The notes below the pieces were generated by a model. The model saw nothing but the letters and a program-made list of their open reading frames with translations, searched no databases and was not told the DNA's origin. A program made the translations under genes and the position numbers. From Actinoplanes auranticolor (lineage in GTDB: Bacteria; Actinomycetota; Actinomycetes; Mycobacteriales; Micromonosporaceae), in the NCBI RefSeq assembly GCF_018332655.1, contig NZ_BOQL01000031.1, forward strand, positions 1 through 64,000: a stretch of 64,000 nt of DNA, written 5' to 3'. Positions within the stretch are counted from its first letter, which is position 1. Every line of letters starts with the position of its first letter. This document shows positions 1-13,054 of the stretch, in pieces.

Positions 1-99
1 GCGGCCGGAGCTGACGACGCCACGGCCGGAGCTGATGACGCCGCGGTCGGAGCTGATGACGCCGCGGTCGGAGCTGACGACGCCACGCCGGCGCGGTGA
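1..99 (+). CDS. C-terminal tail of a truncated gene (Ala/Asp heptad repeats)
   Basis: Frame 1 is open from the window edge to a TGA at 97-99 and encodes an acidic tail made of four seven-residue units of the form (A/V)GADDA(A/T), ending TPAR. The start and any folded domain lie outside the window, so function cannot be assigned. Acidic low-complexity tails of this kind occur on many actinobacterial proteins. The tail faces the GH1 gene and ends 31 nt from its stop. The opposite strand is also open through the repeat, so the coding assignment is tentative. Confidence 0.4.
   Translation, partial: AAGADDATAGADDAAVGADDAAVGADDATPAR
4..87. repeat. Four tandem 21-bp units
   Basis: Four head-to-tail 21-bp units start at 4, 25, 46 and 67. 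They differ at a few positions (GCC/GTC at the first codon, GAC/GAT at the fourth, ACG/GCG at the last). The unit length is a multiple of three and keeps the frame open, as expected of a coding minisatellite. There is no spacer variation of the CRISPR kind. Confidence 0.85.
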
Positions 100-129
100 C
101 CACCCGGTCGCCGCGCCGGCCCAGCCACT

Positions 130-1533
130 TCAGCTGCCGCGGACCCGGCTGATCGTGTCGCGGTACCAGAGAGCCGACTGCTTCGGCGTACGCACCTGGG
201 TCTCGTAGTCCACGTGCACGATGCCGAACCGCTTCGCGTACCCCTCGGCCCATTCGAAGTTGTCCATCAGCGACCACGCGAAGTAGCCCCGCACGTCGGC
301 CCCCTGCTCCCGGGCCGCCGCGACCGCCGCGATGTGCTCGGCCAGGTACGAGGTCCGGTCCTCGTCGGCCACGTTGCCGTCGGCGTCGGCGCTGTCGTCG
401 AAGGCCGCGCCGTTCTCCGTGATCACCATCGGCAGGCCGGGGTAGTCGCGGTGCAGGCGGACCAGCAGCTGGGTGAAGCGTTCCGCGGTGATCGGCCAGT
501 CCATCGCCGTGCGCGGGCCGGCCGGCAGGATCGCCCGCACCACCGGGTGACCGTCGGCGTCGTGGGTGTTGCCCTGCTCGTCGGTGCCGCTGAAGTCCTG
601 GCCGAAGTAGAAGTTCACGCCGAGCACGTCGAACGGCGTCGAGATGACCTCGAGGTCGCCGTCCTGGACCGGGAACGCCGTGCCGCGCGCGGCCAGGTCC
701 TCGACCATGTCCGCCGGGTAGCTGCCCTTGCGCAGCGGGTCCAGGTAGATGCGCAGGCCCATGCCGTCGGCGCGGCGGGCCGCGTCCCGGTCCGCCGCCG
801 TGTCCGTGGCCGGGTCGGCCGTACCCATGTTGAGGGTGATGCCGAACTTCATCTCGCGCGTCGCCGCCGCCCGCATCCGCTGGGTCGCGAGGCCGTGACC
901 GAGCAGCAGGTGGTGCACCGCGGCGATGGCGTCGTCGAAGTTCTTGCGGCCGGGGGCGTGCACGCCCACGTAGTAGCCCAGCCAGGCCGAGCACCACGGC
1001 TCGTTCAGCGTGGTCCAGTTGTCCACCCGGTCGCTGAGCTTGTCGAAGACCAGCATGGCGTAGTCGGCGAAGCGGTACGCGGTGTCCCGGTTCGGCCAGC
1101 CGCCCGCGTCCTCCAGCTCCTGCGGCAGGTCCCAGTGGTAGAGCGTGACCCACGGGTCGATGCCCTCGGCCAGCAGCCGGTCGGTCAGCCGGTCGTAGAA
1201 CGCCAGGCCCGCCTGGTTGGCCGGGCCCCGGCCGCCGGGCTGCACCCGCGGCCAGGCCACCGAGAACCGGTACGTGTCGACACCCAGGCTCTTGATCAGC
1301 GCCACGTCCTGCGGCATCCGGTGGTAGTGGTCGCACGCGACGTCGCCGTTGTCGCCGCCCACCACGGCGCCGGGCATCCGGCAGAACGTGTCCCAGATGG
1401 ACGGGGTCCGGCCGTCCTCGGCGACGGCGCCCTCGATCTGGTACGAGGACGTGGCGACGCCCCACCGGAACGACGGCGGCAGGTCGGCGGTGGGCAGGAG
1501 CAGCCCGGGAGCGGGCGTGACAGTCGGGTTCAT
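130..1533 (-). CDS. GH1 family beta-glucosidase
   Basis: Intracellular glycoside hydrolase family 1 enzyme of 467 aa, the usual length, with no signal peptide. It should release glucose from the non-reducing end of imported beta-glucosides. Visible family marks are the SSYQIEGA motif near residue 30, the acid/base Glu178 in TLNEPW and the nucleophile Glu373 in ITENGAAF. The start chosen at 1533 (MNPTVTPAPG) follows an AGGAG box at good spacing; the frame is open about 70 codons further upstream, but that stretch is Arg/Pro-rich non-protein-like sequence. It is the last gene of the ABC-transporter operon, so the likely job is to cleave the sugar that transporter brings in. The exact beta-linkage cannot be read from sequence. 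Confidence 0.95.
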   Translation of the reverse strand: MNPTVTPAPGLLLPTADLPPSFRWGVATSSYQIEGAVAEDGRTPSIWDTFCRMPGAVVGGDNGDVACDHYHRMPQDVALIKSLGVDTYRFSVAWPRVQPGGRGPANQAGLAFYDRLTDRLLAEGIDPWVTLYHWDLPQELEDAGGWPNRDTAYRFADYAMLVFDKLSDRVDNWTTLNEPWCSAWLGYYVGVHAPGRKNFDDAIAAVHHLLLGHGLATQRMRAAATREMKFGITLNMGTADPATDTAADRDAARRADGMGLRIYLDPLRKGSYPADMVEDLAARGTAFPVQDGDLEVISTPFDVLGVNFYFGQDFSGTDEQGNTHDADGHPVVRAILPAGPRTAMDWPITAERFTQLLVRLHRDYPGLPMVITENGAAFDDSADADGNVADEDRTSYLAEHIAAVAAAREQGADVRGYFAWSLMDNFEWAEGYAKRFGIVHVDYETQVRTPKQSALWYRDTISRVRGS

Positions 1534-1561
1534 GGTTCTCCTGAAGGGGGGTGGATACGGG

Positions 1562-1592
1562 GACGGCCCCGGCTGGTGGGGCCGGGGCCGTC
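1562..1592 (-). terminator. 12-bp hairpin between ABC operon and GH1 gene
   Basis: Perfect 12-bp arms (1562-1573 and 1581-1592) enclose a 7-nt loop in the 71-nt gap between the last ABC gene and the GH1 start. No T-tract follows on the minus strand. It may be a leaky terminator or an mRNA-stabilising structure that sets GH1 level relative to the transporter. Confidence 0.6.
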
Positions 1593-1604
1593 GGCGTGCT
1601 GTGC

Positions 1605-3697
<2,093 letters not shown>

Positions 3698-3700
3698 CTG

Positions 3701-4677
3701 TCAGCCCTCCTTGCGGGTACGCGGGTCGAGCATCAGGTAGGCGATGTCCGCGATCAGGTTGGCCACCAGCACCGAGATGGTGATGACCAGGAAGATGCCC
3801 TGCATCAGCGGGTAGTCCTTGGCCCCGACCGCCCGGAACAGCAGGAAGCCCAGCCCCGGATAGGAGAAGACGATCTCCACCAGCAGGGTACCGCCGACGA
3901 TGAAGCCCAGCGACAGCGCGAAGCCGGAGATGTTGGGCAGCAGGGCGTTGCGGGCCGCGTAGCTCAGCGCCACCCGGCGGTCCGACAGGCCCTTGGCGTG
4001 CGCGACCGTGATGTAGTCCTCCGCCGCGACGGTGACCATCATGTTGCGCATGCTCAGGATCCAGCCGCTCACCGAGGAGATGAGGATGGTCAGCGCCGGC
4101 AGCAGGCTGTGCTGCAGGGCACTGGAGATGAACGGCCAGTCCGGGTACGGCACCACGTCGGTGCCGTAGCCACCCGAGGACGGGAAGAAGCTGTCCGGCC
4201 CGGCGAGCAGGTAGATGGCCAGCAGGCCCAGCCAGAAGTACGGCACCGAGGACAGGAACGTGGTGGCCGGCAGCAGGCCGTCGATCCACGAGCCGCGCCG
4301 CCAGCCGGCGAGCACGCCGAGGCTGGTGCCGAGGAAGAAGCTGATGACGGTCGTGATGCCGACCAGCGCCACGGTCCACGGCAGCGCGTCGCTGATGACC
4401 TCGGACACCGGCGACGGGAACGCGGTGAACGACAGGCCCAGGTCGCCCTGGAACAGCTGCTTCCAGTAGTCGACGTACTGGCTCCAGATGCTGGCGTCCT
4501 TGTCCAGGCCGAACAGCACGTACAGCGAGTCGATCGCGTCGCTGCTCATCTGGCCCTGGAAGCGGGCCAGCAGCGACTTGACCGGGTCGCCGGGGATGAG
4601 CCGGGGGATGAAGAAGTTGATGGTGATCGCGGCCCAGGCCGTGAAGAGGTAGAACAGGATCCGCTGGATCAGGAACT

Positions 4678-4681
<4 letters not shown>
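3701..4681 (-). CDS. Opp/Dpp-type ABC transporter permease (DppB-like)
   Basis: Integral membrane subunit of 326 aa. The N-terminus (MKFLIQRILFYLFTAWAAIT) followed by FFIPRLIPGDP is the standard OppB/DppB start, and six membrane segments can be traced. The EAA loop is near HAKGLSDRRVALSYAARNAL. The ATG at 4681 overlaps the upstream ATPase stop by 4 nt, so I chose it over the open 38 codons before it, which overlap that gene and read as non-protein. Together with the DppC-like permease it makes the translocation channel. Confidence 0.94.
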
Positions 4682-5811
<1,130 letters not shown>

Positions 5812-5840
5812 GCCGAATTCCTTCGGGTGACAGCCGGGGT

Positions 5841-5878
5841 GCCGCGCCCCGGCCGGAGTTACCCGGCCGGGGCGCGGC
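5841..5878. terminator. 16-bp perfect stem-loop between binding-protein and ATPase genes
   Basis: Arms at 5841-5856 and 5863-5878 pair perfectly around a 6-nt loop and are nearly all G/C. There is no T-tract. Sitting just 3' of the solute-binding-protein gene and before the membrane genes, it fits the known pattern in ABC operons where such a hairpin raises binding-protein mRNA over the downstream genes by partial termination or 3'-end protection. Confidence 0.7.
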
Positions 5879-5886
5879 GCCGCGGA

Positions 5887-7569
<1,683 letters not shown>

Positions 7570-7693
7570 CTCTGATTTCTCCTCAGGTGGTGCGAATCGG
7601 GTGAGAGGGGGTGCCCCGAGGCAGGGCGAGTGCGCCGGACGTCGCAACGCCGGCCGTTTTGCGGATCTATGGGGGTGTGACAGGGGGTACGGC

Positions 7694-8716
7694 TTATGCG
7701 GAGTCGGGCTCCGGGCTCACGCCGGTGGAGCCCCGGACGGTGAATGTGGCGGGGATGACGGTCGGGCGGTTGGGCAGGGGTGAGCCCTCGAAGTGGGCGA
7801 GCAGCGTGCGTGCCGCCGCCTCGCCCATCTCACGCAGTGGCTGGTGCACGGTGGTCAGCGGCGGCTGGGTGTGTGCCGCCATGGGGATGTCGTCGAAGCC
7901 GACCACCGCGACGTCCTGGGGGATGCGCCGGCCGCTGTCGAGCACGGCCTGCATCGCCCCGGTGGCGGAGAGGTCGTTGTGGGCGAAGATCGCGTCGAAC
8001 TCCACACCGGACTCCAGCGCCGCCTGCACGAGCTCGAAGCCGCGCGCGATCGTGAAGTCACCCTGGAGCACACGGTCCGGGCTGACCGGGTGGCCGGCCT
8101 CGGCGAAGACGCTCGCGAAGCCGTCGAGCCGCTGCACCGTGCAGCCGAAGCGCGCGGGACCCGCGACGACCAGCGGCTTGCGCCGGCCGATCTCGAGCAG
8201 GTGCCGGGCGGCGGCGCCCGCGCCGGTGTGGTTGGTGGTGCCCACGCTGGGGATCTGGCCGGGCTGCACGTCACGGTCGTCGATCAGCACCACCGGCAGG
8301 CCGCGGGCGTGCAGCATGGCGATGTAGTCGAGGGTGCCCTCGGGCTCGATGACCAGCAGCCCGTCGAAGCTCTTGGCGGAGACCTGGGCGCCGAACTGGC
8401 GCATCGACTCCTCGCCGCGGTTGCAGGTGAACAGCAGCAGCCCGTAGCGCTCGGTCTCGAGCACGTCCACGGCGCCCTGCAGGACCTCGCCGATCCACGG
8501 CCAGGTCAGCGAGGGGACCAGCATGCCGACCACGCGGGTCCGGCCGCGGGCCAGGCCCACGGCCCGTGAGCTGGGCACATAGCCCAGTTCCTCGATGACC
8601 TTGCGGACCCGGGCGGCGGTCGACTCGTCCAGCTCACCCTTGCCGTTGAGCACCCGGGAGACCGTGGTCTTGCTGACCTTGGCCCGAGCTGCCACATCGG
8701 CGATGGTGATTGGCAC
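7694..8716 (-). CDS. LacI family transcriptional regulator
   Basis: Cytoplasmic repressor of 340 aa, standard LacI/GalR length. The N-terminal helix-turn-helix is intact (ITIADVAARAKVSKTTVSRV) with the hinge segment that follows, then a periplasmic-binding-protein-like effector domain. The GTG start at 8716 is preceded by GGAGG. It is the first gene of the operon, 124 nt upstream of the binding-protein gene, and probably represses the whole unit and itself until the imported sugar or a breakdown product binds. Candidate operator at 8758-8781. It resembles the CebR/BglR type of regulator in role; orthology cannot be settled by eye. Confidence 0.95.
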   Translation of the reverse strand: MPITIADVAARAKVSKTTVSRVLNGKGELDESTAARVRKVIEELGYVPSSRAVGLARGRTRVVGMLVPSLTWPWIGEVLQGAVDVLETERYGLLLFTCNRGEESMRQFGAQVSAKSFDGLLVIEPEGTLDYIAMLHARGLPVVLIDDRDVQPGQIPSVGTTNHTGAGAAARHLLEIGRRKPLVVAGPARFGCTVQRLDGFASVFAEAGHPVSPDRVLQGDFTIARGFELVQAALESGVEFDAIFAHNDLSATGAMQAVLDSGRRIPQDVAVVGFDDIPMAAHTQPPLTTVHQPLREMGEAAARTLLAHFEGSPLPNRPTVIPATFTVRGSTGVSPEPDSA

Positions 8717-8757
8717 GTGTCCTCCGACTTGTGTCCAGATGGTTGCACCGCAGTTTC

Positions 8758-8781
8758 GGAACCGGTTTCGGGAGCGGTTCC
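8758..8781. promoter_or_regulatory. Candidate LacI-type operator upstream of the repressor gene
   Basis: An inverted repeat with arms GGAACCG (8758-8764) and CGGTTCC (8775-8781) contains the perfect palindrome AACCGGTT at 8760-8767 and a GGGAGCGGTTCC half that resembles the GGGAGCGCTCCC core recognised by CebR/CelR-type repressors. It ends 42 nt upstream of the repressor GTG, where it could block operon transcription. Similar sequence is not evident before the binding-protein gene. Confidence 0.55.
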
Positions 8782-8796
8782 GGGCAGTTAACTCTG

Positions 8797-8810
8797 GTGA
8801 GCCGGGTCAC
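8797..8810. promoter_or_regulatory. Crp-like binding site upstream of the beta-glucoside operon
   Basis: The sequence GTGAGCCGGGTCAC matches GTGA-N6-TCAC exactly and also the GTG-N6-G-N-CAC pattern known for streptomycete Crp. It lies 80 nt upstream of the repressor start and 15 nt beyond the candidate operator. This suggests cAMP/Crp-type input, but no experiment supports it. Confidence 0.45.
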
Positions 8811-8929
8811 GTCAACGCGTCGGTAGCTTTATTTAGGTTTCGAGACGGTAACTAGGTTGCGGCTTAATCGTTTACGTGCTTCGCGAGCCCCTCGATACCG
8901 GGTGAAACGGGCGGGGTGGCCGGACGGGA

Positions 8930-9322
8930 TCAGGTCGTCCGCCGGCGTAGGCGCGCGGTGATCAGTGCGACCACGGTCGTGCCGGCGGTCATGCCGGCCA
9001 GCACGAGGAAGGCGCCGACCAGGTAGAGCCCCGTCTCGTCCTCGCCGGCGGCCTGCGCGGTCCACGCCGCGGTGAACACGACGGTCATCACGGCGGCGGC
9101 CGGCAGCGCCGGCACCCGCAGCAGCACGGCGACCACCAGCAGGGCGGCGAGCGTCAGCACGGCGCCGGCGACCTGGGCGGTGGTGTACGGGCCGGAGTAG
9201 TTCCCGGTCTCGGGATCCAGCGTCTTCGTGGTGTCCCGGCCCAGCCAGGCCCACCAGCTGAAAACGGTGGCGGCGGCCAGGGCGAGCAGGCCGGACAGGG
9301 AACGGAACTTGTTTGCGCGCAT
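8930..9322 (-). CDS. Four-helix integral membrane protein, function unknown
   Basis: 130 aa with a short basic N-terminus (MRANKFRSLSG), then four hydrophobic segments near residues 10-27, 48-67, 70-88 and 100-122, and an Arg-rich cytoplasmic end (RLRRRTT). The loop between the first two segments is polar (GRDTTKTLDPETGNYSGPYT). I do not recognise a family. It lies 54 nt downstream of the sirtuin gene on the same strand and may be co-transcribed. Confidence 0.7.
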   Translation of the reverse strand: MRANKFRSLSGLLALAAATVFSWWAWLGRDTTKTLDPETGNYSGPYTTAQVAGAVLTLAALLVVAVLLRVPALPAAAVMTVVFTAAWTAQAAGEDETGLYLVGAFLVLAGMTAGTTVVALITARLRRRTT

Positions 9323-9376
9323 GGCAGGAAACCTAGGGCGGTGCCCGGGGGTGCGGGATGAGCCCGCATACCCAGA

Positions 9377-10213
9377 TCAGCCGAGTACGGCGACACCCTC
9401 CACCCGGCTGACCACGTCGGGCAGCACCTCACCCAGCGCGGCGTCGACGACCAGGCCGGCGTACGGCTCGCCGCGGGTGACGCCCTGGTTGACGATCGCC
9501 ACCCGGATGCCGTCCTTGGCGGCGCGCAGCACGAACCGCCGCCCGGACATCACGGTCAGCGAGGATCCGAGCACCAGCAACGTCCGCGCGCCCGCGACCA
9601 GCTCGAAACAACGACTGACCCGCTCGGCCGGGACGGTCTCGCCGAAGTACACGACGTCGGGCTTGAGCATCCCGCCGCACGACTCGCAGTCGACGACCGT
9701 GAAGCCGTCCAGCTCGGCGTCGTCGATCTCCACGTCGCCGTCCGGATTGACCGCGCTGACGGCCGCCGCGAAGCCCGGATTCGCCGCGTCGAGGCGGTCC
9801 GAGTGGGCCATCCGGTCGGACAGCTCACCGCAGTCGAGGCAGGTGATCCGGGACAGGTTGCCGTGCAGCTCCACGACGCCGTGCGCGCCGCCCGCCTGGT
9901 GCAGCCCGTCCACGTTCTGGGTGATGATCCCGTCGAGGCGGCCCAGCTCCTGCAGCCGGGCCACGGCCCGGTGCCCGGCGTTGGGCCGGGCGTCGCCGAT
10001 GGTGCGCCAGCCCAGGTGGCTGCGCGCCCAGTACCGCCGCCGGGCGACCGGATCCCGGGTGAACGCCTGGTACGTCATGGGGGTGGCGCGGCGGGCCGCG
10101 CCGGAGGGTCCGCGGTAGTCCGGGATGCCGGAATCGGTGGACAGGCCGGCCCCGCTGAGCACCACCACGCCACCGTCACCGACCCACTCGGCGAGCTCTT
10201 CGATCTGCGTCAC
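9377..10213 (-). CDS. Sir2 family NAD-dependent protein deacylase (CobB-like)
   Basis: 278 aa enzyme that removes acyl groups from lysines using NAD+. The NAD-binding motif VVLSGAGLSTDSGIPDYRG, the TQNVDGLHQ motif, the catalytic His in VELHGNLSRITC and a zinc site of two CxxC pairs (CLDC and CESC, the second inside VVDCESCGGMLKPDVVYFGE) are all present. The GTG start at 10213 gives a normal N-terminus; the 33 codons open before it lack protein character and run into the start region of the divergent gene at 10305. Likely cytoplasmic, with roles such as acetyl-CoA synthetase control in relatives. Confidence 0.94.
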   Translation of the reverse strand: MTQIEELAEWVGDGGVVVLSGAGLSTDSGIPDYRGPSGAARRATPMTYQAFTRDPVARRRYWARSHLGWRTIGDARPNAGHRAVARLQELGRLDGIITQNVDGLHQAGGAHGVVELHGNLSRITCLDCGELSDRMAHSDRLDAANPGFAAAVSAVNPDGDVEIDDAELDGFTVVDCESCGGMLKPDVVYFGETVPAERVSRCFELVAGARTLLVLGSSLTVMSGRRFVLRAAKDGIRVAIVNQGVTRGEPYAGLVVDAALGEVLPDVVSRVEGVAVLG

Positions 10214-10304
10214 CCGTCCATGGTCCCTCACTCGCCGGAGTGGGACGAAGGACGCACTCACCACTATCTGTGCACGCAGGGGCCGAGAACGGTAAGTTGT
10301 CAGA

Positions 10305-11045
10305 GTGGCCACTGTCGCGCGCCTGCTGCCCCGTTACTGGGACGGTCGACGCCTGCTGCAGTTCCTCGCCGGCCTGGCGCTGATCGCCCTGGCCTTCGCG
10401 CTCCCCTCGGTGCTGAGCCCGTCCGACACGCCGGCCGAGTCGCCGGTCACGATCGTCACGACGGTCGACACCCCGGCGGGCCCGGCCGTGCCGATGGTCG
10501 AGGCCCCCGCGCCGATCCGCCCGGGCGGCAACCAGGCCGGCCTGGCGCTGAGCGACCCGGAGCCGGCGAACGGCGTCACCGACGCCGCCCGAACCGCCGA
10601 GGCCGCTGAGGCCGCCCGAACCGCCGAGGCCGCCGGAATCGCTGAGGCCGCCGGAATCGCTGAGGCCGCCGGAATCGCTGAGGCCGCCGGAATCGCCGAG
10701 GCCGCCGGAATCGCCGAGGCCGCCGGAATCGCCGAGGCCGCCGGAATCGCCGAGGCCGCTGAGAGCGGCCGGACCGCTGAAGCCGCCCGGACCGTCAAGG
10801 CCCGGACCGCTGAGGCTGCCCGGACCGCCGGGACCGTTCAGGCCGTCGAGGCTGCCGAGGCCGCTCAGGCCGCTGAGGGCGGCGCTCCGGTTCCCGGGCA
10901 GGGCGACGCCGGCACGGTGCGGGGCGGGACCGATCTGCCGGTCCAGTCGCGGCACGGCGGCCGGGAGATCTGCGCCGAGGCCCGCGCGGCCGTCGGCGGC
11001 GTCACCCAGCGTGTCCACGGCCAGCGCGGCCCACCGCGCGCCTGA
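10305..11045 (+). CDS. Membrane-anchored Ala-rich protein with GIAEAA repeats
   Basis: 246 aa from a GTG at 10305. The first 40 residues contain a basic patch and one hydrophobic segment (LLQFLAGLALIALAFALPSV), then a Thr/Pro/Val-rich outer stretch with high third-position GC, so the N-terminal half is convincingly coding. From residue 100 the chain becomes Ala/Glu-rich with seven exact GIAEAA units, then degenerates into RTAEAA-like sequence and a Gly/Arg-rich tail. No family recognised. A reading frame on the other strand through 10.6-11.1 kb has equally good codon bias (Gly-Leu-Ser-rich), so the C-terminal part of this call is uncertain. Divergent from the sirtuin gene, 91 nt away. Confidence 0.5.
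   Translation: MATVARLLPRYWDGRRLLQFLAGLALIALAFALPSVLSPSDTPAESPVTIVTTVDTPAGPAVPMVEAPAPIRPGGNQAGLALSDPEPANGVTDAARTAEAAEAARTAEAAGIAEAAGIAEAAGIAEAAGIAEAAGIAEAAGIAEAAGIAEAAESGRTAEAARTVKARTAEAARTAGTVQAVEAAEAAQAAEGGAPVPGQGDAGTVRGGTDLPVQSRHGGREICAEARAAVGGVTQRVHGQRGPPRA
10635..10760. repeat. Seven tandem 18-bp units
   Basis: Seven contiguous 18-bp units encoding GIAEAA in the plus frame. The first three use GCT at the third codon and the later ones GCC, and the last unit ends GCT. That shared drift between neighbouring copies suggests growth by slippage or unequal exchange. Related, less regular units extend on both sides (about 10594-10860). Confidence 0.9.
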
Positions 11046-11209
11046 GCCGGGCACACCACCCCGCATCCCACCCGGCGTCCCGTCCCCGGACGGCGCCGGC
11101 CCCTCGGCTTTCATGAGCGACTCCTGTGCGCGTACGGGAAACGCCGGAAGCCGGCACCGCCGCGACCCGTCAGCGGCCCGAGATCAGTGACGAACCCCTA
11201 GAGAAGCGG

Positions 11210-11884
11210 ATGTTCATCGTGGAAACCGCCGCAACCATCTGGATGGTCCTGCTCATCGCCGTCGCCGCCGCGACGGCCCTCTTCGCCGTGCCCCGCCGTC
11301 CCGCCCGCCCCGGCGCGCTGCCGCCCGATCCGCAGGCCGGCGAGCGCGCCGTGGCCGCCGAGCGCGCCGCCGAGCTGTCCCGCCGCCGGCGGGCCGAATG
11401 GGAGCGCGCCCAGGAACGGGTCGACGCGGCCTGGGCGGCGTTCGACGCCGCCGACCGGGATGCGCGCCGGGTCGCCGCCGCGGCCGCCTTCCCCGTCTTC
11501 AAGCAGCGCCGGACCCGCACCGAGCTGGCCGACCGCGAGCGCAACCTGCACCGGATGGCCACCGCGGCCTGCCGGCAGCGGGAGCTGTCCATCGCGCAGC
11601 TCAACGAGGTGCTCGCCCACCGCGGCAGCTGGAACCCGCGGCGGCACCCGGTCGCCCAGGAGGCCGCGCTGCGGGCCGCCGTGCGCGAGCACCGGTTCGC
11701 CGCCTACCAGGCCGCGGCCGAGCAGGAGCGGCTGGCGTGGCAGAAGTCCGAGCGCGCCGCCGCCACCCTGCGCAGCCTGCGGGCCGAGGCCCGCCCGGTC
11801 CGGGTCCCCGCCGGCCGCGACGTGCACTACGAGCAGCAGTGGACGCCGGCGCGCCCGGCCAAGGCGCGGCTGGCAGTGCGCTGA
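11210..11884 (+). CDS. Single-pass membrane protein with coiled-coil cytoplasmic domain
   Basis: 224 aa. One N-terminal membrane segment (residues about 8-28, TIWMVLLIAVAAATALFAV) is followed by a long Ala/Arg/Glu-rich helical region with heptad character (ERAAELSRRRRAEWERAQER and on), consistent with a coiled coil. No family recognised. The ATG at 11210 places the hydrophobic segment at the N-terminus; a GTG 28 codons upstream would add a polar extension without a better ribosome site. Confidence 0.6.
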   Translation: MFIVETAATIWMVLLIAVAAATALFAVPRRPARPGALPPDPQAGERAVAAERAAELSRRRRAEWERAQERVDAAWAAFDAADRDARRVAAAAAFPVFKQRRTRTELADRERNLHRMATAACRQRELSIAQLNEVLAHRGSWNPRRHPVAQEAALRAAVREHRFAAYQAAAEQERLAWQKSERAAATLRSLRAEARPVRVPAGRDVHYEQQWTPARPAKARLAVR

Positions 11885-12010
11885 GCCGCCCGCGATCGTC
11901 CAGAGTGGAATGTGGTCACCCGTCAGGCTGCCGCCGGGCCCGGTTGCGGGCGGGACTCAGGTGGGCCGGGTACCGTCAGGGTCGCTGATGACGGACGGCA
12001 GGAGGCCGAA

Positions 12011-13051
12011 GTGTCGTTGACCCCGGCGGGCCCCCCGCCTGCCCTACGGCTGCATCGTGCCGCGCGCATCGAGGATGCCGTGCACGAGGTCATCGAGCGC
12101 CGGCTGCGGCAACGCGGCTGGGAGCCGGTGATCACCGCGTACACCGGCTACGGATCGCCGGGCTGGGCGCGGGTGATGGCGCGGGTGGTGCTGACCCGCC
12201 GCACGCGGGCCGTCCGGCAGCTGGACAAGGTGCGCGGCTGGCGCAGCTTCACCACCTCGCCGGTGAACAATGCGCCGGTGCGGATCCAGATCGGCGACCA
12301 GGTCCACGAGACCCGCACCGACCGTAGTGGCTACGTCGACGCCCGGGTCACCGGCGACCTCGAGCCGGGCTGGGCCAGCGTCCGGCTCAGCACCGAGGGC
12401 GCCGAGTCGGTCGAGGCGCCGATCCGGGTGGTGGACCCGGGCATGAAGTTCGGGGTGGTCTCCGACATCGATGACACGGTGATGGTCACCGCCCTGCCCC
12501 GTCCGCTGCTCGCGGCGTGGAACACGTTCGTCCTGGACGAGCACGCCCGCGCCGCGGTCCCGGGCATGGCGGTGCTCTACGAACGGCTCGTCACGGCGCA
12601 CCCGGGTGCGCCGGTGTTCTACCTGTCGACCGGTGCCTGGAACGTGGGGCCGACGCTGGCCCGTTTCCTGTCCCGGCACCTGTATCCGGCCGGCCCGCTG
12701 CTGCTCACCGACTGGGGCCCGACGCCGGACCGCTGGTTCCGCAGCGGCCAGGAGCACAAGCGCAACACTCTGCGCCGGCTGTCCGCCGAGTTCCCGGACA
12801 TCAAGTGGCTGCTGATCGGGGACGACGGCCAGCACGACCCGGAGATCTACTCGGAGTTCGCGCGCGAGCACTCGGACAACGTGGCGGCCGTGGCCATCCG
12901 CCGGCTCTCGCCGACGCAGGCCGTGCTGGCCGGCGCGATCCCCGGGCCGTCGGGCACCCCCGAGGCGGTCGGATCGGGCGGCAAGACGTGGTTCACCGCC
13001 CCGGACGGCGCCGGCCTGTGGTCCCTGCTGCGGGACACCGACATTGTCTGA
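12011..13051 (+). CDS. APP1-like phosphatase domain protein (DUF2183)
   Basis: 346 aa. The C-terminal half matches the phosphatidate phosphatase APP1 catalytic domain of the HAD superfamily: the nucleophile motif is VSDIDDTVMVT (DxDxT), followed by a YLSTGAWN motif II region and a LLIGDDGQHDPEIY motif IV. The N-terminal half holds a beta-rich region seen with such domains. In fungi APP1 dephosphorylates phosphatidate; the bacterial substrate is not known. No signal peptide, so cytoplasmic or membrane-peripheral. The GTG at 12011 follows an excellent AGGAGG five bases upstream, which decides it over an earlier open GTG at 11912. Confidence 0.88.
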   Translation: MSLTPAGPPPALRLHRAARIEDAVHEVIERRLRQRGWEPVITAYTGYGSPGWARVMARVVLTRRTRAVRQLDKVRGWRSFTTSPVNNAPVRIQIGDQVHETRTDRSGYVDARVTGDLEPGWASVRLSTEGAESVEAPIRVVDPGMKFGVVSDIDDTVMVTALPRPLLAAWNTFVLDEHARAAVPGMAVLYERLVTAHPGAPVFYLSTGAWNVGPTLARFLSRHLYPAGPLLLTDWGPTPDRWFRSGQEHKRNTLRRLSAEFPDIKWLLIGDDGQHDPEIYSEFAREHSDNVAAVAIRRLSPTQAVLAGAIPGPSGTPEAVGSGGKTWFTAPDGAGLWSLLRDTDIV

Positions 13052-13054
13052 GGG

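Noticed and set aside
1..99. Possible CRISPR array
   Set aside because: Units are contiguous with no unique spacers; the same applies to 10635-10760.
10176..11114. Gly/Leu/Ser-rich minus-strand gene across the 18-bp repeats
   Set aside because: The end overlaps the sirtuin start in another frame and reads as Arg-rich nonsense; the opening part is ambiguous, so it is reported only as a finding.
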